A stretch of DNA of 45,062 nt, from assembly GCA_027482195.1 (NCBI GenBank), contig JAIXWE010000092.1, positions 1 through 45,062 on the forward strand, given 5' to 3'. The stretch's first letter is position 1. Each line of letters begins with the position of its first letter. The notes below the pieces were generated by a model that saw only the letters and a program-made list of their open reading frames with translations, was not told the origin of the DNA and did no database searches. The stretch is from Alphaproteobacteria bacterium. Its GTDB lineage: Bacteria > Pseudomonadota > Alphaproteobacteria > Micavibrionales > Micavibrionaceae. A program made the position numbers and the translations under genes. Positions 25,879 to 33,549 of this stretch are shown here, piece by piece.

Positions 25879-27714
25879 ATGACCCACTTACGTAACATTG
25901 CCATTATCGCCCACGTTGACCACGGTAAAACCACCCTTATTGATTCCATTTTAAAACAAGCCGGCGCATTCCGCGAAAACCAGGCGTTTGAAGAACGCGT
26001 GATGGACAGCAATGATTTAGAAAAAGAGCGCGGCATCACCATTTTGGCGAAATGTACCGCCGTCACATGGAAAGACACAAAAATCAACATCATCGACACA
26101 CCCGGCCACGCCGATTTCGGCGGCGAAGTGGAGCGCGTGCTCAACATGGCGGATGGTGTGATCTTACTGATTGATGCGGCCGAAGGCCCGTTGCCACAAA
26201 CAAAATTCGTTCTCACCAAAGCTTTGGCACAAGGCATGCGCCCGATTGTCGTTGTCAACAAAATCGACCGTCAAGACGCCGAGCCCGACCGCGTCTTAAA
26301 CGACGTGTTTGATTTATTCGTGGCGTTGGATGCAAGCGAGCAGCAATTGGATTTCCCAGTTCTTTATGCCTCTGGCCGTGACGGATGGTGCACGCCCGAT
26401 TTAAACGGGGCGCGTGAAAATTTATTCCCGCTTCTTGATTTAATCATTGATCACGTGCCGCCACCACACCACATCACCAATGATGGCCCGTTTAAAATGT
26501 TGGCGACCCTTCTTGATGCGGATCCTTATTTGGGGCGCGTGCTCACCGGGCGCGTCATTGGTGGAACAGCCAAAGTGAACATGAATGTCAAAGCGATGAC
26601 ATTAAATGGCGAATTGATTGAAAATTTCCGCTTAACCAAACTTCTCACCTTTGATGGTATTAAACGTGTTCCGGCGGACACGGTACAGGCGGGTGATATT
26701 ATTTCGATTGCCGGTATGAAAACAACATCGGTGTCGGACACAATTTGTGATCCATCTGTGACCGAACCGGTTCCGGCAACACCGATTGATCCGCCAACCA
26801 TGGCCGTCACCATCACGGTGAATGATTCACCACTTGCGGGACGTGAAGGCAAAAAATTGACCTCAACCATGATCCGTGAGCGTTTATTTTCCGAGGCCGA
26901 AAGCAATGTCGCCATTCGCGTCACGGAATCAGACGGCAAAGACGCGTTCGAAGTGGCGGGGCGCGGCGAATTGCAATTGGGCGTTTTGATTGAAACGATG
27001 CGCCGCGAAGGGTTTGAACTTTCTGTTTCACGCCCGCGCGTTCTCTTTCGCACGAATGAATCGGGCGAATTGGAAGAGCCGTATGAAGATGTCATCGTTG
27101 ATGTGGATGAAATTTATTCTGGCGTGGTCATTGATAAAATGAATCTGCGTAAAGCCGAGATGACCGACATGCGCCCATCGGGCGGCGGAAAAATCCGCAT
27201 CACTTTCTTAGCCCCCTCGCGCGGTTTAATTGGTTATCAAAGCCAATTTTTGACCGACACACGCGGCACCGGAATTATGAACCGTTTGTTTGACTCATAT
27301 GGCCCTTATAAAGGTGAGATTCCCACACGTCATAACGGCGTGCTCATCTCAACCGATAAAGGTCAGGCTGTGGCTTACGCGCTTTTCAATCTTCAAGATC
27401 GCGGCACGATGTTTGTCACACCAGGTGACGATGTGTATCAAGGGATGATTGTTGGTGAAAATGCGCGTGACAATGATTTGGATATTAACGTGCTGAAAGC
27501 CAAGCAATTATCAAACGTGCGCGCTGCCGGTAAGGACGAAAACATGATCCTCACCCCACCGCGCAAATTGTCACTTGAGGACATGATGTCGTATATCAAT
27601 GATGATGAATTGGTGGAAGTCACGCCCAAAGCTTTGCGACTTCGTAAAAAATTCCTGACACCTCAGGAACGCGAAATTGCCAAAAAGCAAGAAAAGAAAG
27701 CCAAATTAGGTTAA
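25879..27714 (+). CDS. typA: Ribosome-associated GTPase TypA/BipA
   Basis: A 611-residue translational GTPase of the EF-G family that helps 50S assembly and stress adaptation. N-terminal G domain with AHVDHGKTT (residues 11-19), [14 protein letters not shown] and NKIDR; then domain II, the EF-G III/V-like domains and the C-terminal basic domain specific to BipA (through [12 protein letters not shown]). Length equals the usual 600-615. It overlaps rimO, which is convergent, by four bases. Confidence 0.97.
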   Translation: MTHLRNIAIIAHVDHGKTTLIDSILKQAGAFRENQAFEERVMDSNDLEKERGITILAKCTAVTWKDTKINIIDTPGHADFGGEVERVLNMADGVILLIDAAEGPLPQTKFVLTKALAQGMRPIVVVNKIDRQDAEPDRVLNDVFDLFVALDASEQQLDFPVLYASGRDGWCTPDLNGARENLFPLLDLIIDHVPPPHHITNDGPFKMLATLLDADPYLGRVLTGRVIGGTAKVNMNVKAMTLNGELIENFRLTKLLTFDGIKRVPADTVQAGDIISIAGMKTTSVSDTICDPSVTEPVPATPIDPPTMAVTITVNDSPLAGREGKKLTSTMIRERLFSEAESNVAIRVTESDGKDAFEVAGRGELQLGVLIETMRREGFELSVSRPRVLFRTNESGELEEPYEDVIVDVDEIYSGVVIDKMNLRKAEMTDMRPSGGGKIRITFLAPSRGLIGYQSQFLTDTRGTGIMNRLFDSYGPYKGEIPTRHNGVLISTDKGQAVAYALFNLQDRGTMFVTPGDDVYQGMIVGENARDNDLDINVLKAKQLSNVRAAGKDENMILTPPRKLSLEDMMSYINDDELVEVTPKALRLRKKFLTPQEREIAKKQEKKAKLG

Positions 27715-29048
27715 GCGGCGTTTGATACCGGCACACCGAACAGATCATAATCATCCGCGTCTTCAATTTTGACACGGATGATGTCACCAGGTTTCACGCC
27801 TTTCGCATCACGCAAAAACACCGTGCCGTCAATATCGGGGGCATCGGCTTGTGACCGTGCATCGGCTCCGCCGTCATCATCCACTTCGTCAATAATCACA
27901 TCCATCTCACGCCCGATTTTTAATTCCTGCCGCTCAGCGGAGATTTGCCGTTGGATCTCCATAAACCGTTCCCACCGCTCTTGTTTCACTTCTTCCGAAA
28001 TATGATTTTCAAGATTATTTGCAACAGCACCTTTGACCGCTTCATATTTAAAGCATCCAGCGCGATCGATTTTCGCTTCCATCATCCATTCCAACAAAAA
28101 TTCGAAATCATCTTCCGTTTCACCCGGGAACCCCACAATAAAGGTCGAGCGCACAGTGAGATCGGGACAAATTTTGCGCCAATTTAAAATACGTTCCAAT
28201 GTTTTTTCCTGATGCGCGGGGCGTTTCATCGCCTTTAAAACATTCGGCGCTGCATGTTGAAACGGAATGTCCAAATACGGCAAAACTTTACCATCCCGCA
28301 TCAATGGAATTACATCATCCACATGCGGGTAGGGATAGACGTAATGAAGCCGCACCCAGATTCCAAGCTCCCCCAACGCTTCGCACAGATCAATAAATTT
28401 TGTGCGGCGTTTTTTTCCGCGCCACGGATATTCAACATATTTTGTATCCAACCCATAGGCACTTGTGTCTTGTGAGATGATCAATAATTCCTTCACACCC
28501 GCATTGACCAATTTCTCCGCCTCGAACATCACGTGATGAATGGGGCGGGACACAAGATCACCGCGTAAAGATGGAATGATACAAAACGTGCAACGGTTAT
28601 TGCACCCTTCGGAAATTTTCAAATAGGCGTAATGACGCGGAGTGAGTTTTAATCCCGCATCCGGCACCAAATCAATGAACGGGTCATGTGCGGGCGGGGC
28701 GGCTTCATGCACCGCATTGACCACCGCCTCATATTGTTGTGGGCCGGTGATGGCCAAAATATTTGGATATTTCGCGGTGATCTGTTCCGGCTCCGCCCCC
28801 ATGCATCCCGTGACAATCACGCGGCCATTTTCTTTCATCGCCTTACCGATCGCGGCCAGCGATTCTTCTTTCGCGGAATCCAAAAATCCGCATGTGTTGA
28901 CGATGACAACATCGGCCCCATCATGTTTGTCGATGAACTGATATCCTTCGGAACGCAATGATGTCATGATGCGTTCGGAATCCACCAACGCCTTGGGGCA
29001 ACCAAGTGAGACAAAACCGATTTTAGGCACATGCAATTGTTTTTCCAT
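27711..29048 (-). CDS. rimO: Ribosomal protein S12 methylthiotransferase RimO
   Basis: A 445-residue radical-SAM enzyme that adds a methylthio group to Asp88 of ribosomal protein S12. N-terminal domain with three conserved cysteines (SLGCPKA, NTCGF, TGCMGAE), radical-SAM motif CNNRCTFC, and a C-terminal TRAM domain. Start at 29048: a strong promoter ends 7 bases upstream, so the messenger may be leaderless, although GCAGG also precedes the ATG directly. Confidence 0.96.
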   Translation of the reverse strand: MEKQLHVPKIGFVSLGCPKALVDSERIMTSLRSEGYQFIDKHDGADVVIVNTCGFLDSAKEESLAAIGKAMKENGRVIVTGCMGAEPEQITAKYPNILAITGPQQYEAVVNAVHEAAPPAHDPFIDLVPDAGLKLTPRHYAYLKISEGCNNRCTFCIIPSLRGDLVSRPIHHVMFEAEKLVNAGVKELLIISQDTSAYGLDTKYVEYPWRGKKRRTKFIDLCEALGELGIWVRLHYVYPYPHVDDVIPLMRDGKVLPYLDIPFQHAAPNVLKAMKRPAHQEKTLERILNWRKICPDLTVRSTFIVGFPGETEDDFEFLLEWMMEAKIDRAGCFKYEAVKGAVANNLENHISEEVKQERWERFMEIQRQISAERQELKIGREMDVIIDEVDDDGGADARSQADAPDIDGTVFLRDAKGVKPGDIIRVKIEDADDYDLFGVPVSNAA

Positions 29049-29055
29049 CCTGCGG

Positions 29056-29083
29056 GTTATAATCTGTTTTCGAATTTTTTCAA
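29056..29083 (-). promoter_or_regulatory. rimO promoter
   Basis: On the minus strand TTGAAA (29083-29078), 16-base spacer, TATAAC (29061-29056). Only seven bases separate the -10 from the ATG at 29048, which predicts transcription from or beside the start codon. Same TATAAC and spacing as the promoter at 5468-5496. Confidence 0.6.
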
Positions 29084-29128
29084 AATTTTTCTTGCGCGGC
29101 GCACAAACTTTATGGTCTCATGAAGATA

Positions 29129-29199
29129 TGAACATGTGTCACACCCTTAAAAATTATGCGCACTCCACCCCAAATGGGGCGGGGGAAGTTGCGTTTTAA
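29129..29199 (+). CDS. Possible 23-residue leader peptide
   Basis: ATG AAC ATG ... TTT TAA gives a short basic peptide starting MNMCHTLKNY and ending GAGEVAF. It ends one base before the three-arm attenuator-like structure at 29200-29243 and lies upstream of the GNAT gene. GAAG is only a few bases upstream of the ATG, so translation is uncertain. It is listed because of its place, not because a family is recognised. Confidence 0.3.
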
Positions 29200-29243
29200 G
29201 GGGCTGAGACACCCATCAGCCCGATCCAAAAAGGGCTGATTTT
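29200..29243 (+). promoter_or_regulatory. Attenuator-like alternative hairpins
   Basis: Three short arms: A GGGCTGA (29201-29207), B TCAGCCC (29216-29222) and C GGGCTGA (29233-29239). B can pair with A or with C, not with both. The B-C stem (ATCAGCCC/GGGCTGAT, 8 bp, 10-base loop) is followed by TTTT and works as a terminator; A-B would prevent it. A CCCC-AAAT-GGGG hairpin sits further upstream (29168-29179). Confidence 0.5.
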
Positions 29244-29306
29244 CAAGGATTTTTCACCTTTTTCATCTTCCCCTTTCGGATCATAAAAAATGAACAGGAG
29301 AAGAGT

Positions 29307-29864
29307 ATGGTTGAGATTTTAACACCACGTTTGATTTTTAAAATTCCCACTTTTGATGATGTCGATGAAATTCATGCCGCGAAAGTCAAAATGTGGCCGG
29401 AGTTACAAAAATGGATGTCATGGTCAAATGATGAAAGCGGCACTTACCAAGGCACACATGATTGGGTGACGCGCGCACAATCACCGGAAGATAACATCCC
29501 ACTGATTGGCCGTGATCGTTTAACGCATGATTTTGTTGTTGCAAGCGGTGTGCATGGCGCATCACCCCATTTCTCAACCGGCTATTGGGTGGCACACAAA
29601 TATCTTGGCAAAGGTTATGCAACAGAAACATGCATTGCCATGGTGCGTTTCGCATTTTTGGCGCGCGCCGCCGAAACAGTGCATATTGATCATTTTGAAG
29701 GTAACGACAAAAGCCGCCGCGTGATTGAAAAAACAGGTTTTATATTCACGGAACTTTCACCAAAAATACACCGCAGTCATTATGACGGTCGTATGTTGGA
29801 TAGTTACCGCTACATACTCACTGATCTTTCAAACGTACCTGATTTAGAAATGAGTTGGAGTTAA
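29307..29864 (+). CDS. GNAT acetyltransferase, RimJ/RimL-like
   Basis: A 185-residue N-acetyltransferase of the GNAT fold. Pattern: EILTPRLIFKIPTFDDVDEIH at the start, the acetyl-CoA motif near residues 95-120 (STGYWVAHKYLGKGYATET), N-K-S-R-R-V-I-E-K-T-G-F. Substrate unknown; relatives acetylate ribosomal proteins or small molecules. Preceded by AGGAG-type site (GGAGAAGAGT) and by the attenuator-like leader at 29129-29243. Overlaps the convergent xthA by four bases. Confidence 0.88.
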   Translation: MVEILTPRLIFKIPTFDDVDEIHAAKVKMWPELQKWMSWSNDESGTYQGTHDWVTRAQSPEDNIPLIGRDRLTHDFVVASGVHGASPHFSTGYWVAHKYLGKGYATETCIAMVRFAFLARAAETVHIDHFEGNDKSRRVIEKTGFIFTELSPKIHRSHYDGRMLDSYRYILTDLSNVPDLEMSWS

Positions 29865-30652
29865 GATTTCAGCTCAATCATGACGGGCACGTGGTCGGAG
29901 GCCTTTTCCCAATCGCGGGCGTCTGTGTGAATAAGGTGTGATTTTAAATGCGGGACAAGCGGTTGGGTCATCCACATATGATCAAGACGCCGTCCGCGAT
30001 TTGATTTGCGCCAATCTTGATTGCGGTATGACCACCACGTGTAACATTTTTTGTCCTCTGGTACAAAATGACGAATAGCATCATGCCAATTTAATGATGC
30101 TTGCAATGCAGTTAATTTTTCGACCTCAATCGGTGTGTGCGATACCACATTCAAAAGTTGTTTGTGTGACCACACATCATGCTCCAACGGTGCGATGTTA
30201 AAATCACCCACGGCGATGATTTTTTCACGTGCGTTATGATTTTTACCAAAGAATTTTTTAAGGTCATCGACAAAATCCAATTTGTGGCCGAATTTTTCAT
30301 TCTGATCACGATCGGGAATGTCACCCCCCGCCGGAATATAGATATTATGAAGGTCAATGCCGCCCACATTCACCGCAATGTGACGGCAATCATCACGCGT
30401 GACCCGCGAAAAAATACGCGGATTTGTCAGGGGCAGTTTCGACAAAATGGCCACGCCATTATAGGATTTCATACCGTTAATATGACGATATTTGAAACCA
30501 AATTTTTCAAAGATGTCATGCGGAAAAAATTCATCCGGTGTTTTGGTTTCTTGCAAACACAAAATATCAGGTTTGAGTTTTTTGACCAAACTTTCAAGAA
30601 GAAGCGGCGCACGCAGGCGCACCGAATTAATGTTCCATGTAACAATGCGCAT
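29861..30652 (-). CDS. xthA: Exodeoxyribonuclease III
   Basis: A 263-residue AP endonuclease/3'-5' exonuclease for base-excision repair. Motifs: TWNINSVRLR, CLQETK (catalytic Glu), GDFNIAPLEHDVW (Asp/Asn), and SDHVPVMIEL (Asp-His) near the end. Starts three bases after the ybaB stop, so it belongs to the dnaX-ybaB-xthA run; recR is the more common third gene in this place. Confidence 0.95.
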   Translation of the reverse strand: MRIVTWNINSVRLRAPLLLESLVKKLKPDILCLQETKTPDEFFPHDIFEKFGFKYRHINGMKSYNGVAILSKLPLTNPRIFSRVTRDDCRHIAVNVGGIDLHNIYIPAGGDIPDRDQNEKFGHKLDFVDDLKKFFGKNHNAREKIIAVGDFNIAPLEHDVWSHKQLLNVVSHTPIEVEKLTALQASLNWHDAIRHFVPEDKKCYTWWSYRNQDWRKSNRGRRLDHMWMTQPLVPHLKSHLIHTDARDWEKASDHVPVMIELKS

Positions 30653-30655
30653 GAA

Positions 30656-30976
30656 TTAAAACGGCAATTTCATTCCGGCGGGAAGACCCATGTCACCCAT
30701 GGCCTTTTGCGTTTCATCTTGCATTTTTTGATCGGCCTTTGCGCGCGCATCATTGCACGCCGCCTTGATCATATCTTCGATCATGTCTTTATCTTCGGTC
30801 AGAAGTGACGGATCCAATGCAATGGAACGCATCACACCCTTGCACGTGATCACCACGCGCACCATGCCGCCACCCGCAACACCTTCCACTTCCACTTCGG
30901 CCAATTGCTCTTGCAACGCTTCCATTTTCTTTTGCATTGCCTGGGCTTTTTGCATCATTTGTTGCATATTAAACAT
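30656..30976 (-). CDS. ybaB: Nucleoid-associated protein YbaB/EbfC
   Basis: A 106-residue DNA-binding protein, acting as a dimer. Helical N-terminus (MFNMQQMMQKAQAMQKKMEAL), GGGMVRVVITCKG core and C-terminal helix. An upstream ATG at 30982 is adjacent to AGGAG and too close; the ATG at 30976 stands six bases behind AGGAG and gives the usual N-terminus. Overlaps the dnaX stop by 8 bases, so translation is coupled. Confidence 0.94.
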   Translation of the reverse strand: MFNMQQMMQKAQAMQKKMEALQEQLAEVEVEGVAGGGMVRVVITCKGVMRSIALDPSLLTEDKDMIEDMIKAACNDARAKADQKMQDETQKAMGDMGLPAGMKLPF

Positions 30977-32636
30977 TGTCATCTCCTATCATTACAATTT
31001 CAGCATTCGAAAATTCATTGAGAATTTTTTGCACCAGCGGATCTTTTTTAACATCCTCAAGCCGTAAGTTTTTAAACGCCTTGTCTTGGTCTTGCAAGCT
31101 TGGTTGCGCATCACCATTGACAACAGTGACCATCCAACGCTGACCTGTGATTTTGCTCAACCGCGCGCCCAACTCAGATGCGAGTTTGGGGGGCGCGTTT
31201 TTGGACGTACGAAAATCAAGACGATGTTGTTCCAAGCGCGCAAGCTCGACAAATTGATAAACCTGATTGGCCAAGATCAACGCACCGTCTTGTTCCAACA
31301 ACGCCACGACATCGCGCAAACTCTCTAAATTATTATTTGCGATGGCAACAGGTTCAACGCGCGGGGATAACGCCGCAACCGTGGCCGCCCCATTATTCCC
31401 CACACGCGCCGTCACATGGGACGCAGGCGCAGACGAAACAATCGCACGCGAAGGTGCGGATGTAACCACACCGCCTTGAAGATCACGCAAAAGTTTTTCA
31501 GGGTCCGGCAAATGCGCCGCGTAACACGCGCGCAAAATAACAATCTCGGCCGCACTTTGCGCATTGTTTGACACTTGCACATCATGAAGACCTTTGAGCA
31601 TGATTTGCCACAAGCGTCCCAAAACCGGCATGGTCAAACGCGCCGCCATATCGGCTGCACGCGCTCGTTCGGATGACGCCATATTTGGTTCCACCGTTGC
31701 GGGCGCAGATTTTGCCGCTTGAAACTTGCTGAGAAGATGCGTGATATCAAGAAGATCTTGAATGACTTGCGTGGGGTCAGCGCCCGCGCGATAAAGATTG
31801 GCAACAATTGTCAACGCTGCGTCGGCATCGCCCGCGCACATCTGTTCAAATAAATCCAACAACGCGGTACGATCGGATAACCCCAACATGGATTTGACAA
31901 GATCCGCCGTGATGAGGCCTTGGCTCAACGCCATCGCCTGATCAAGAAGGCTTAAGCCATCACGCACCGAGCCATCCGCCGCACGTGCAATCATCGCCAC
32001 CGCTTCGTCTTCGATCTTCATATTTTCTTTTTCGCACACCGATTTAAAGTGAGCTTGCAAGACATCCACCTCAACACGGCGCAGATCAAAACGTTGGCAA
32101 CGTGATAAAATTGTGACCGGCACTTTGCGAATTTCGGTTGTCGCAAAAATAAATTTCACATGGGGTGGCGGTTCTTCCAATGTTTTTAAAAGCGCATTAA
32201 ACGCATTTTTGGAAAGCATATGCACTTCGTCGATAATATAGACTTTGTAACGCGCTTGGGCGGGCGCATACCGCACACCGTCAAGAATTTCACGAATGTC
32301 ATCAACACCCGTGCGTGACGCCGCATCCATTTCCATCACATCCGGATGACGATCTTCGGCGATGGCTGTGCAAATTTCGCAATCATCCGTGGGCCCCGTG
32401 GTTGGCCCCGCTTTTCCGTCCGCGCCTGTGTAATTGATGGCGCGTGCAATAATACGGGCGGTGGTTGTCTTCCCAACACCGCGCACACCCGTCAGCATAA
32501 ACGCATGCGCCACGCGCCCGGAATCAATTGCATTTTTTAATGTGCGCACCAACGCATCTTGACCAATCAATTGATCAAAATTTTGCGGACGATATTTGCG
32601 CGCCAAAACGCGGTAAGCCGTTTCTTTTTGAGACAT
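30969..32636 (-). CDS. dnaX: DNA polymerase III tau/gamma subunit
   Basis: A 555-residue clamp-loader ATPase. Walker A GVRGVGKTT near residue 49, DEVHMLS, the SRC box (LSRCQRFD), and the domain III clamp-loader collar. The zinc module between Walker A and Walker B carries only two cysteines (CEIC), whereas the E. coli protein has four, so zinc binding may be lost. The C-terminus is shorter than E. coli tau (643 residues); no frameshift signal was examined. Followed by ybaB. Confidence 0.96.
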   Translation of the reverse strand: MSQKETAYRVLARKYRPQNFDQLIGQDALVRTLKNAIDSGRVAHAFMLTGVRGVGKTTTARIIARAINYTGADGKAGPTTGPTDDCEICTAIAEDRHPDVMEMDAASRTGVDDIREILDGVRYAPAQARYKVYIIDEVHMLSKNAFNALLKTLEEPPPHVKFIFATTEIRKVPVTILSRCQRFDLRRVEVDVLQAHFKSVCEKENMKIEDEAVAMIARAADGSVRDGLSLLDQAMALSQGLITADLVKSMLGLSDRTALLDLFEQMCAGDADAALTIVANLYRAGADPTQVIQDLLDITHLLSKFQAAKSAPATVEPNMASSERARAADMAARLTMPVLGRLWQIMLKGLHDVQVSNNAQSAAEIVILRACYAAHLPDPEKLLRDLQGGVVTSAPSRAIVSSAPASHVTARVGNNGAATVAALSPRVEPVAIANNNLESLRDVVALLEQDGALILANQVYQFVELARLEQHRLDFRTSKNAPPKLASELGARLSKITGQRWMVTVVNGDAQPSLQDQDKAFKNLRLEDVKKDPLVQKILNEFSNAEIVMIGDDNV

Positions 32637-32708
32637 GGTGTGAGATTAGAGTGATTCAAAAATGATCACAATTGAAATGAATCGGGGATAAAATCAGGCA
32701 GATAAGGT

Positions 32709-32800
32709 GGAAGGTTGACAACGACCCGATGAAATTCGTTACGGCTGCTGTCTTTCGACCCTGACCGGATTGGCGACACAATCGCCCGCCGCAACCTTCC
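32709..32800 (-). ncRNA. ffs: Small bacterial SRP RNA (4.5S)
   Basis: A 92-base hairpin RNA that binds Ffh. The first nine bases (GGAAGGTTG, 32800-32792) and the last nine (CAACCTTCC, 32717-32709) are exactly complementary and close the molecule. The M-domain-binding loop (32766-32743) has the canonical arrangement GGU-CAGG / GUC-GAAA-GAC / AGCA-GCC, with a GAAA tetraloop in place of the usual GGAA. It sits 72 bases upstream of dnaX on the same strand, near which this gene is often found. Promoter at 32807-32836. The family is clear from the loop; exact 5' and 3' ends are estimated from pairing. Confidence 0.9.
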
Positions 32801-32806
32801 GCAGAT

Positions 32807-32836
32807 GATATAGAAGTGTTTATCCCCCTTTGGCAA
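32807..32836 (-). promoter_or_regulatory. Promoter of the SRP RNA gene
   Basis: On the minus strand TTGCCA (32836-32831), 18-base spacer, TATATC (32812-32807). Six bases later is 32800, the first base of the RNA helix, so the predicted start coincides with the end of the closing stem. Confidence 0.65.
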
Positions 32837-32937
32837 GATGAATTGCCGCATCATTTTGCCTGCTATGATCGCAAATTATACGTAGTCAGGTCATATCGTG
32901 CCAATTTATTACAAATTAATTTTTTCCGACTGTTTGA

Positions 32938-33063
32938 TGGAATTTTTATAAATATCTGATTGACCAGCAGGGTCAGTTCGTTGCAAGTTTCGGATCGCAA
33001 ACCAGCCCGGATGATCCGAAAATTACCCGCGCCATTGAGAGCTTGCTCACAAAAAAGCTATAA
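32938..33063 (+). pseudogene. Relic of a glutathione peroxidase gene (C-terminal 41 codons)
   Basis: An open frame without start codon reads W-N-F-Y-K-Y-L-I, then D-Q-Q-G-Q-F-V, a Phe-Gly, T-S-P-D-D-P, and I-x-x-L-L to a TAA at 33061. This is the standard end of the GPx/BtuE family (WNF-x-K-F-L ... G ... F ... P-x-D). An in-frame TGA (32935-32937) directly precedes it, and the bases further upstream are not GPx-like. It is therefore a truncated remnant. Inside it lies an inverted repeat TTTCGGATC (32988-32996) / GATCCGAAA (33013-33021). Confidence 0.7.
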
Positions 33064-33115
33064 AAATACCAAATAATTGACATATTAAAAATAACTTTTG
33101 CCAAAAAATGACTTC

Positions 33116-33136
33116 TTTGGTACTGATTTGGTACTG
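33116..33136 (+). promoter_or_regulatory. Tandem TTTGGTACTG operator
   Basis: TTTGGTACTG occurs at 33116-33125 and 33127-33136, i.e. with an 11-base period, about one helical turn. It ends five bases before the -35 box at 33142. Two sites on the same face of the helix next to the -35 box fit an activator (or repressor) dimer or two bound monomers. Confidence 0.6.
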
Positions 33137-33141
33137 GTTTC

Positions 33142-33172
33142 TTGCGTCCGGATAAGTGTTACACTATAACAC
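33142..33172 (+). promoter_or_regulatory. Promoter of the unknown cassette, with a dyad over the -10
   Basis: TTGCGT (33142-33147), 17-base spacer, TATAAC (33165-33170). The inverted repeat GTGTTA (33156-33161) / TAACAC (33167-33172) straddles the -10, so a bound protein would block it. Together with the tandem sites upstream this suggests two-sided control. Confidence 0.65.
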
Positions 33173-33202
33173 AACTATCATCCCAATGAACAAGAGTGAG
33201 CA

Positions 33203-33544
33203 ATGACACAAGCGGCCGTAAAATCTGCGCAGGGTTTCGAGGTGAAAGACCATCTTGGTTCTCATGATTTTATCTGGGACAAGCCTTTGGAGCTGCAAAC
33301 CCAACAATCAATTGATCGTGTATTGGAATTTTTCCTGCGCAATGGGCGCATGCTCAATATCCAAGCAAAGGGAGATGTCGTCACCGTCGCCAAAAAAATT
33401 GTGAGCGACATGCGCCATCATATTCCCGACACGCTTCAAAATGATATGAATGAGATGATGAATTATCTTTTGAATTGGTTGTGTGATTATTGCGAAGCAA
33501 CTAATACAAAATTTCTTGATGTTGAATTTTCACTGAAAAAATAA
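33203..33544 (+). CDS. Unknown protein, 113 residues
   Basis: First gene of a three-gene cassette. I do not recognise a family. Soluble, helical, mixed charge, with no signal peptide; a cysteine pair (LCDYC) near residue 94. A GAGTGAG ribosome site precedes the ATG. Five bases separate its stop from the next ATG. The elaborate promoter upstream suggests it is regulated and expressed as part of an operon. Its small size, with the very long gene that follows, could make it a partner or chaperone, but that is guesswork. Confidence 0.65.
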   Translation: MTQAAVKSAQGFEVKDHLGSHDFIWDKPLELQTQQSIDRVLEFFLRNGRMLNIQAKGDVVTVAKKIVSDMRHHIPDTLQNDMNEMMNYLLNWLCDYCEATNTKFLDVEFSLKK

Positions 33545-33549
33545 AAGCC

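Larger units (their letters stand above)
32637..33202. other. Spacer between dnaX and the unknown cassette
   Basis: A 566-base interval with no intact protein gene. It holds the SRP RNA gene and promoter (minus), the glutathione peroxidase relic (plus), and the promoter/operator region of the gene at 33203. The 32837-32937 stretch shows nothing I can interpret. Confidence 0.7.

Noticed and set aside
29200-29243. CTGAGA followed by ACCC, recalling a TPP riboswitch core
   Set aside because: The remaining conserved thiamine-riboswitch segments (UUGAACCUGAUC, UAAU, GCGUAGGGA) are missing; the alternative-hairpin reading fits better.
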